DNA from: Pyrenula massariospora
Lineage: Eukaryota; Ascomycota; Eurotiomycetes; Pyrenulales; Pyrenulaceae
DNA length: 64,000 nt
Reading direction: 5' to 3'
Assembly (NCBI GenBank): GCA_021030905.1
Contig: JAGFMI010000006.1
Location: forward strand, 248,001-312,000
Shown here: positions 57,637 to 64,000 of the stretch, piece after piece
Layout: each line of letters starts with the position of its first letter
How positions within the stretch are numbered: position 1 is the first letter of the stretch
Notes under the pieces: generated by a model
Told to the model about the DNA's origin: nothing
Databases searched by the model: none
Seen by the model: the letters and a program-made list of their open reading frames with translations, nothing else
Position numbers and translations under genes: made by a program

Positions 57637-59111
57637 CCTCGACAACTTTGAGCGCTGGGCAGAGAGGTCGCCAGGTGGGAAGAATGCCTAAGGCAGACAC
57701 CACGATAATATGTAGATGTAGAACAGATCATGAGACAAGATCATCAAACGTTTTGACCAGCATGATCTCCGTGTTCTCGCTTGGTGCAATAGCCGTTACG
57801 GCCAAACCCCTGTCTCCTTTTGGGGGGCCGTTTTGGGTTGCCGCTCTCCTCAAAGACAATGCTCTGGTGATACAACACTGCCGCCCAATGAAGACTACAA
57901 AGCCCGTCAAGGACCTAAAGAGGCATCCTAGCTCGTCACGGATCGACTCAAGGTCAAACCTGTTCTGGCTGTTTCTAGATATCGGCGCTCCTCTATAACT
58001 GCAACTCCAGACGCGGAATGCCCGAAGGTTTTCACCATTGTTTCGCCGGTCAGGAGCCGCCAAGCCCCAACCCCACGACGCAGCTCCAGCGGATCTTCCT
58101 CCACCGATCGCCATCCACTGCCCGGCGCCTTGCGCAAGGCTTCGAGGCTGAAACTTCCTTCTTCATCCTCTTCCAGCACCTCTCCAGTATCTCACTTTCT
58201 CCCATCGGTCCACATGCATGGAGTTTTCCATCTCCTAAACACCCCATCCGCACACCACCTTTTCGACCAAGAGCATGGATCGTAAGCTGGGCCACACCCC
58301 TTCGAATCCCTCTCATATCGGCAAGAATATTCCGTGATTTTATGTTCACCTAGCAAGGATTGGGTACCAAAGTGGTTACATTTTTCCAAGACTTCCCATA
58401 CAACAGTCTTTTCCCATTCGGACATTATCAGGACCCGAGGGCGGCGGCTAGCCCTGCCTTTCCAGATTTGCTTCTCTAGAAATCTTGGCTTTACCTTTGT
58501 AGGGCGCGCTTGGTATGTCGATCAGCCGTTGCATATGCGCAGGCTTTCCCCGTTTTTGTTCTGCCTTGCATCTGTTGCAGCTGCTGTCAGAGCCCGTCCT
58601 TCCCCAGACTCGATTTTCCAACCGTCCATAACGTTTCTGGTTGTGCCCTGGTCGCCTCAAGCTGAACGTCGCATTGGATGGTGGTATCATTATGCTTCTG
58701 GATCTCATGCGGGAAACCCCATTCGAACCCTACAGCTGCCTTGCTGAGCTGAAGTGGAGCGGCCGATTATGTCAACGGTGATTTAGTTGATATGGCCAGG
58801 GTGAAAGCCGCCCCGTTGGTGGAACACCCGAGAGCGAGCAATGAGTTTCGACCGTTGAGGATACGGATGCTCGATCCGAGGGCCATGGATCCTACCCTCC
58901 AGGTTGTTGAAATAGAAAAGAACTTGGTGCGCTCTTTGTTATTGCTCATCAAACCTGCTAGCCGGGCTTTGACCTTCACTTCAAGTCTATCTTTCACTAT
59001 CAACAGCATATCGTTGCATTCCATTCTTTACCTCCGTTCACAAATTCATTCAGTATCAACATTAAGGTCTACTTCTTTACTTCACAAAAGTTCGTCTATA
59101 TTTCTATCAAA
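57637..59111. other. Intergenic before the BAS2-like gene
   Basis: No firmly supported gene. It contains one short frame with a signal-peptide-like start (58535-58747), listed separately with low confidence. The final 150 bases should hold the effector gene's leader. Confidence 0.4.
58535..58747 (+). CDS. Possible small secreted peptide
   Basis: A 70-codon frame from ATG 58535 starts MRRLSPFLFCLASVAAAVRA, which looks like a signal peptide with a plausible cleavage after ARA-type residues. The mature part is about 50 aa, with a single Cys as its last residue and no family I know. It lies 365 bases upstream of the two-domain effector candidate on the same strand. Chance is a real alternative for a frame this short. 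Confidence 0.2.
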   Translation: MRRLSPFLFCLASVAAAVRARPSPDSIFQPSITFLVVPWSPQAERRIGWWYHYASGSHAGNPIRTLQLPC

Positions 59112-59853
59112 ATGCCCAAGACCGTCAGCGTAGTATCCCTCCTTCTACTCCTTCTAAACCGTGAGTCCTATATTGATCCATGTATCTCCCCCTATTAACC
59201 TTCTGGTAGTCTCTCTTCTCGCCGTTTCCGCAGGCACGCAATTCATAACTGGACCGTGCCAGAGCGACGGCGACTGTGCGAGCGCATGTTGTGGCTTTAA
59301 TGTTAGCATATATTTCAACGCAAGAATTGACTGTATATCAACTGACCGCCGCCTTCTAGTCAGGGAAATGTGCCGGGGCCATTGTAGCCCAAGAGAGGGA
59401 TGGCGGATGTGGTTTCGGCGACGCTCAACCCAATGATAATGCCGCACAAGCTCTCCGTGGTAGCTCTGCGGCTGCAGCGCCTGCTGCTACTGCCACCGCT
59501 GCCGCTCCCCCGGCTGTTTCGACTGCTACAGCTGCTGCCCCGGCGTCAACGGCCGCGGGTGGTGGTGCGAACGCGGCGGCCGCGGGCAACGGGCAAGGGA
59601 AACAATTTATCACAGGTAAACAATTTATTCCCTAAATCTCTATTTCCGATGCTAATGACCGATCACAGGTGCTTGCAAGTCAGATGCTGACTGTGCCGCG
59701 GGCTGTTGCGGCTTTAACTCGGGTAAATGTGCTGGCGCCATCGTTGCTCAGGAGAGGGATGGAGGATGCGGTTTCGGCAACGCTCAACCGAATGATAATG
59801 CCGCCCAGGCACTCCGTGGATCTGGAAAGAGAGACCTTGAATTCTTCGCTTGA
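59112..59853 (+). CDS. Secreted Cys-rich protein with two BAS2-like domains
   Basis: Four exons (59112-59160, 59210-59301, 59360-59615, 59669-59853) close in frame to 193 aa. Residues 1-25 (MPKTVSVVSLLLLLLN...) form a signal peptide. Two copies of one six-Cys module follow, each starting QFITG: PCQSDGDCASACCGFNSGKC, then AGAIVAQERDGGCGFG and AQPNDNAAQALRG. An Ala/Thr/Pro-rich linker of about 55 residues joins them. The module resembles Magnaporthe BAS2, a biotrophy-associated secreted protein, and its relatives in many plant-associated fungi. A second copy in one chain is unusual as far as I know. The first module has an intron inside it that the second lacks; the second has an intron at its start. 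Probably apoplastic or interface-secreted; function unknown. Confidence 0.85.
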
Positions 59854-60775
59854 TCCCATGGAAAAGCGAATTGGGGGCTGCATGGATTGGAACACGCTGA
59901 GCGTGTGGCATGGCGCTGGCGTTCATGGGGAGGCAAACTGTCGGGCACAGAGTGTTTCCACAATTCATGGCTACGAGAGCCGGCGGTGCATATTGATATA
60001 GGCATGTTAGAGGCGGGATATGCATGTGAATATAAAAGCGCGCCACAAGGTCTCCAAGAGCACCTATGACGGCCTCCTTTGGCTCAGGTCAAATTGTGAA
60101 AATAGACTTATTATACGTCTTTTCATGCCCATGCTCACTTGCATAATTCTAGGTAAAGACTCTGATGACTGGAATACAATTCTTCTTTCCAGCGTAATTA
60201 TCGTAATTAGATGGCCGCGAATCGTCCATGCCAAGCCTTTTCAGGAGTTGACTTCTGAAGCGATCATCCTCCTCGCCGATTGCTAAAAGTTCTCTCTACC
60301 TCGCGAATTCCTGGGACAATCCCTCAACGATAAATCATGAAAATAAAGCTCGACCAAGATGTGTGCTCAAGACACTTTGATAAAGAGTCTGGCTTTATTC
60401 AAGATCACGGATTAGATCTTAGGTGTTCAAGAAACCTTAGGTCAAGATGTAGATACGGGATCCAGAGTATCGAGACCAAATTGAGAACATACGGGCAGAT
60501 GCTTCATGACCACCCCCCAAGGTGAACTCACCTGGGCCACGTATGACGAAGATAAGTGATGCAGCAGTGTCCCCAAATTAGCTCCTTCCTTCAATGACCA
60601 CCGCGGTGGCTGCCAAGGCCGCATTAATCAGGAGACTGGAAGAAAGAACGTGACCGCGCTCTTCACGCTTGTCTGGTGCTCATGACGGCCTCCAGTGTTA
60701 TTCAAGACACCTTAGCAACGCCAAGGACCATACTTTTACAGCATCCTTTACACTTTCCCATGATCCGCTGCCGAG
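59854..60775. other. Intergenic, effector to nuclear orphan
   Basis: Holds the 3' flank of the BAS2-like gene and the promoter of the next gene. No additional gene or repeat supported. Confidence 0.4.
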
Positions 60776-62350
60776 ATGGCATCGCATGGCGACCTTCAGT
60801 TTCTAGAACTTGAGAGCCCCTTGTGTAGCGCCATCGGCTCCGCTCTAGAGTCGGCAAGAACAACGGTACCCGTCGTGTCTCCTTCCAATTGCCCCTTCAT
60901 CATCGAGCCGGCAATAGACCCGAGACTTCTTTACGAGACCCCCTATAAGGATGACAATATGTGCAGCTCTTCTCGGGCCCACGAATACAGAGCAGATATT
61001 CCAAGAGACGAGAATCATACTGAACACATTATGCCGCCACCCAGGACAGCTCCAGATCGCGGACCACACGAATGGAAAGAGCAAGTGACAGGTGCAGTAG
61101 GAGCCTCGCAAACGGCTCCTGAATGGCACAGCCCGCTGTATGAAGATTCCGACGGCGAAAATACGCAACCAATCAACGGAATTTTGAGTGAGTGTGAGGT
61201 GGATAAAGCAAATCCAGCATCATTGTCCATCTGTCTAGCTTCACAAGTCCGCGACCGTGTCTACCGAAACGAAGCACCCCCTGCATTGCCATCCCCGAAT
61301 TCCGTTTTCGGATATGAACATACCGAAGATGAGGATAACGAAGATGTATCTTCATGCTCTAACGGAAAAGATGCCGCATCGCCTGAACCGAAACGACGTC
61401 GGATCGAGACCATGACTTCTGCCATGTCCGACATGGCTGCAATCCAAATTACGCGCAGGACTGACATACGAGCCGCCGCGCCGGGAGACAACATGATCAT
61501 GGCACCTAGTCCACTACTGGAGCATCTACAGCCTGTCAATACAATACACAATACAACGGCAGACTTGACAAGTAATCCCTACGCGAAGGCCCTTTTTGAC
61601 GACCCGTTTCCCTCTACTTCCAAGCAAGGTGGAACAGGAGCGACACAAAAACATAAGAAATCACAGAAAAAAAATACTTCTGCTAGTAATGGTAGCCGTC
61701 AGCCGATCACTTCATCCAGCTTTCCTCAGGCCGGAAAAAGAGCGAGAAACGGAAGCTCGAGCTCTTCGACCACGCCACCTACGCCAGAGCTACCTCCGGC
61801 CACTATTGCTGAGATTCTCTCACTACATAGCAGCTTGGTCAACAGATTCCGTGCTTGCAACAATGCGGTTCGCGCAATGGGCATCTCTCCCAGTGGGCAA
61901 TCCTACTCCAGAGTCAAGAGCGATATCCACGCTTCTCCAAAGTTGTTGCACAGCGTTAAGATCAATGGTCTTGGAGTTGGCGCGCACGTGGCGCAAATGC
62001 AAGATTACGAGAGGTCGGTCTGTCAAGATTTCATACTTAAAAAGAGAGAATATTTGCGGGATCAGGCAAGACAAGTGGAGAAGCTCCTAGAAACCCAGGG
62101 AGGGATCAAGATCCAAAGGGGCATAGAGAATATAAGAGCCGACACAAATCTTAATGCGACGCAGGCTAATGCGAGCGAGATTCTAAAGATTTTGGCGGAG
62201 CTTGAGGGATGGAAGGCACTTGAAAAGCCTGACAGTGGTGATGCCGAAGGCTCAGAAGGCGATGAGGGTAGTATTGCTTATGGAGGCGACATTTGTAGCC
62301 CAGAAAACGGCTTGACAGCCACCAGTGATGCATATGACGGTAAGATCTAG
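60776..62350 (+). CDS. Hypothetical nuclear protein, largely disordered
   Basis: Single-exon protein of 524 aa with no family I recognise. The first 340 residues are polar and low-complexity, with an acidic patch (HTEDEDNEDVSS) followed by SPEPKRRRIE, a good nuclear localisation signal near residue 205. Residues about 345-480 look folded and helical: PATIAEILSLHSSLVNRFRA, then VAQMQDYERSVCQDFILKKR and YLRDQARQVEKLLETQG, ending with a likely coiled coil. The tail is acidic. ATG 60776 has a fair context and is the first in frame. The conserved helical part may be a protein-interaction module. Its neighbour on the same strand is an SLX4-like gene, but a shared role is not implied. Confidence 0.75.
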   Translation: MASHGDLQFLELESPLCSAIGSALESARTTVPVVSPSNCPFIIEPAIDPRLLYETPYKDDNMCSSSRAHEYRADIPRDENHTEHIMPPPRTAPDRGPHEWKEQVTGAVGASQTAPEWHSPLYEDSDGENTQPINGILSECEVDKANPASLSICLASQVRDRVYRNEAPPALPSPNSVFGYEHTEDEDNEDVSSCSNGKDAASPEPKRRRIETMTSAMSDMAAIQITRRTDIRAAAPGDNMIMAPSPLLEHLQPVNTIHNTTADLTSNPYAKALFDDPFPSTSKQGGTGATQKHKKSQKKNTSASNGSRQPITSSSFPQAGKRARNGSSSSSTTPPTPELPPATIAEILSLHSSLVNRFRACNNAVRAMGISPSGQSYSRVKSDIHASPKLLHSVKINGLGVGAHVAQMQDYERSVCQDFILKKREYLRDQARQVEKLLETQGGIKIQRGIENIRADTNLNATQANASEILKILAELEGWKALEKPDSGDAEGSEGDEGSIAYGGDICSPENGLTATSDAYDGKI

Positions 62351-62968
62351 AGGTTGAGAAGGACGATGGTAGATCTTACTTATTAGTCTTTGATTGAGAT
62401 TTCGTGACTAGGATGTGGCAATCCGATGGCTGTCAGACTACACACTGAGAATATAAGTATTTCAACGAGACGTGAATACCATCTAAATTATGGAAATGTA
62501 TGAATAAGCGAGCCAATTCATTGATCACAGTATGTAGCAAAAAGGCAAGTTCTCACCTTAAATCTTTCTTTCCAACAAAGCCGGCCGGCAAAGTCGACGC
62601 GCCAGGCTTCGAGATCTAGCTTTAGATATTGTCAACGCGCTTACCAACGAATCATATCATGACCACATCAGTGACAGAGAGTTCTCCTGATAGGTTTGCC
62701 GATAAAGATCTCCAAGAAAGTAGATGATAGATCGATAGTGCTTGCAGCTTCCTTTCCTTGGCAGTGTTGACGTTTCTCCTAAAGCGGCAATTACAGATCG
62801 GCTCGCTAGCGTCGTTGCCTGTCGTAATTGTATCTTTAGGGTTGAATAGCCACATTATCCTTCCCACGGCATCGTCTGCAGGTTTGGTTATGCTATCGCA
62901 TTTAATTCCTCCCGAATCACCATTTCCGGATCAATGGATGAATGCGCCGCCTTCTCCAGGCTCCAAAT
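62351..62968. other. Intergenic, upstream of SLX4-like gene
   Basis: Promoter region of the right-edge gene. No other feature supported. Confidence 0.4.
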
Positions 62969-64000
62969 ATGGCCAGCATTGTCCTCCCTTCCTCCTCGCC
63001 ACCGAGCGCTTTCGCTAAATCCCCAACTCCGGCGCTGCTCACGTCGTCTTCGCCTGGGTTACCGTCGCTGTCTAAGCTGATAGGTGTGGAGAGAAGATAC
63101 GGAGCGTTTGAGCAGGCGCCGTGTGGAAAAGATGGACTACAAAAGGGGAAGAGAATGTTTGGTGTCAGCAAGAGTAGTGAGAATCTGCCAATTGGAAGCA
63201 GTGGGAAGAATTTGAATTTAGCCAATGGGCCGCACAATGCAACTGAAGGGGTAAACCATGAGAGCGATAATCCCAAGGGACAGAGAAACATAGACTTGGA
63301 CTTAGAGTACACAGAAGCTATAAAGTCAAGAGCCACCGGATCTAAGGTCGCAGTCGATAACGAGGAGGTGTTTATCATTCCGAGAGGAGGATCCAAAGAC
63401 TCTCAATCATGGGCGAAGAAATCCATAGACAATGAACCTCTTCTGCTTGAGAAGGCGATCGCAAGAAGATTAGACTGGACACCCCCGCGCCTATCAAATC
63501 CGCTGCAAGTAAGCCCAGGCTCGAACAATAGTCTATCTTTCAAAAGCCTGTTCTCTAGCTATAGCTTCAGCGGGGATAAGGGTGGGGCCTCTGGCTCAAA
63601 AGCTACAAGCGTCGCCATTGAGCAAGGCCCTCAGAAAAGAAGGAAGATTGATCTTCTACCCACGGCCACAACCAAGACATTGTCCTCGCGGCCGCGACCT
63701 TCACTCTCTCGAGCTTCATCAAGCTCGAGGCTTAGCATCAAGTTAAATAAATCTCCAAAGAAGAAGCCAACCACGATCACTGGTAAGGCAACATCAGACT
63801 ACCAACTAGACGACGACCAAGATGCAGCGCCTCTGATGCAGTATTTCTCCAAAGAACCAACTCATCCTTCATGCCCAGATGATGCAGCTAAAAAACCGAA
63901 AACCAAGAAAGCGACTGCAAAGTCTGCCACCGCAAAGTCTGCCACCGCTAGCAAACGCAAACCCCCATCCCAGACTGTTCACTCTCCCTCCTCCGCTTTC
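62969..64000 (+). CDS. SLX4: SLX4-like structure-specific endonuclease scaffold, partial
   Basis: The frame is open from ATG 62969 (MASIVLPSSSPPSAFAKSPT) to the window edge, 344 codons with no stop. SLX4 is the scaffold that activates the SLX1 nuclease for Holliday junctions and replication forks in the nucleus. Two blocks match fungal SLX4: EKAIARRLDWTPP near residue 161, and KKKPTTITGKATSDYQ near 264 after a KRRKIDL basic patch near 228. The rest of the N-terminus is disordered, as in the family. The C-terminal SLX1-binding domain would lie beyond the edge. A 15-base unit (GCAAAGTCTGCCACC) is repeated twice near 63930, giving AKSATAKSAT. Identity rests on these motifs only. Confidence 0.75.
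   Translation, partial: MASIVLPSSSPPSAFAKSPTPALLTSSSPGLPSLSKLIGVERRYGAFEQAPCGKDGLQKGKRMFGVSKSSENLPIGSSGKNLNLANGPHNATEGVNHESDNPKGQRNIDLDLEYTEAIKSRATGSKVAVDNEEVFIIPRGGSKDSQSWAKKSIDNEPLLLEKAIARRLDWTPPRLSNPLQVSPGSNNSLSFKSLFSSYSFSGDKGGASGSKATSVAIEQGPQKRRKIDLLPTATTKTLSSRPRPSLSRASSSSRLSIKLNKSPKKKPTTITGKATSDYQLDDDQDAAPLMQYFSKEPTHPSCPDDAAKKPKTKKATAKSATAKSATASKRKPPSQTVHSPSSAF

Noticed and set aside
62917-63396. 159-codon open frame on the minus strand
   Set aside because: It is the antisense shadow of the SLX4-like coding sequence, which has family motifs and stays open to the window edge.
1-64000. Strong repeat-induced point mutation
   Set aside because: Repeats here are not markedly AT-rich or full of TpA; mild transitions in the foldback arms alone do not show it.

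Overview
The window looks like nuclear DNA of a filamentous ascomycete (Pezizomycotina; Helotiales-like is only a guess). The evidence is many short GT-AG introns of about 41 to 76 bases, two HET-domain proteins, a CYP505-type P450-reductase fusion, a DUF6604 protein, a GH76 mannanase, an ENA-type P-ATPase and secondary-metabolism tailoring genes. I rebuilt exons by eye from splice signals and frame continuity. Most multi-exon models below close in frame across every junction.

Left third (1-17.3 kb): accessory, metabolite-related genes. These are a DHA2-type MFS exporter (-), an FAD monooxygenase (-) divergent from a P450 (+), a trans-acting enoyl reductase (-) divergent from an FSH1/LovG-type hydrolase (+), and a CYP505 fusion P450 (+). 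The enoyl reductase and hydrolase normally serve a highly reducing polyketide synthase, but no synthase lies inside the window, so the cluster is cut off at the left edge or split. A 155-bp MITE with 41-bp inverted ends sits between the hydrolase and CYP505.

Middle (18-37 kb): gene-poor accessory DNA with two HET genes, a decayed satellite-like array of about 105-bp units (about 25.4-26.9 kb), a second array (27.9-28.4 kb), two orphan genes, a DUF6604 gene whose frame breaks near its 3' end, another orphan and a single-pass Cys-rich membrane protein.

Core-like stretch (37.8-50.3 kb): GH76 protein, mitochondrial NAD(P) transhydrogenase, ENA-type cation ATPase and the exon-junction protein Y14/RBM8A. 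These are conserved housekeeping or stress genes.

Right part (52-64 kb): an 804-aa orphan membrane protein, a broken GMC oxidoreductase, a four-exon gene for a secreted Cys-rich protein with two tandem BAS2-like domains, a nuclear orphan, and the start of an SLX4-like gene that runs off the right edge.

The most interesting signals are the two-domain BAS2-like effector candidate, two copies of a ~100-bp foldback element sharing an exact 25-base core, and recurring points inside GC-rich genes where the top strand flips from C-rich to G-rich. No tRNA, rRNA or CRISPR array was seen.
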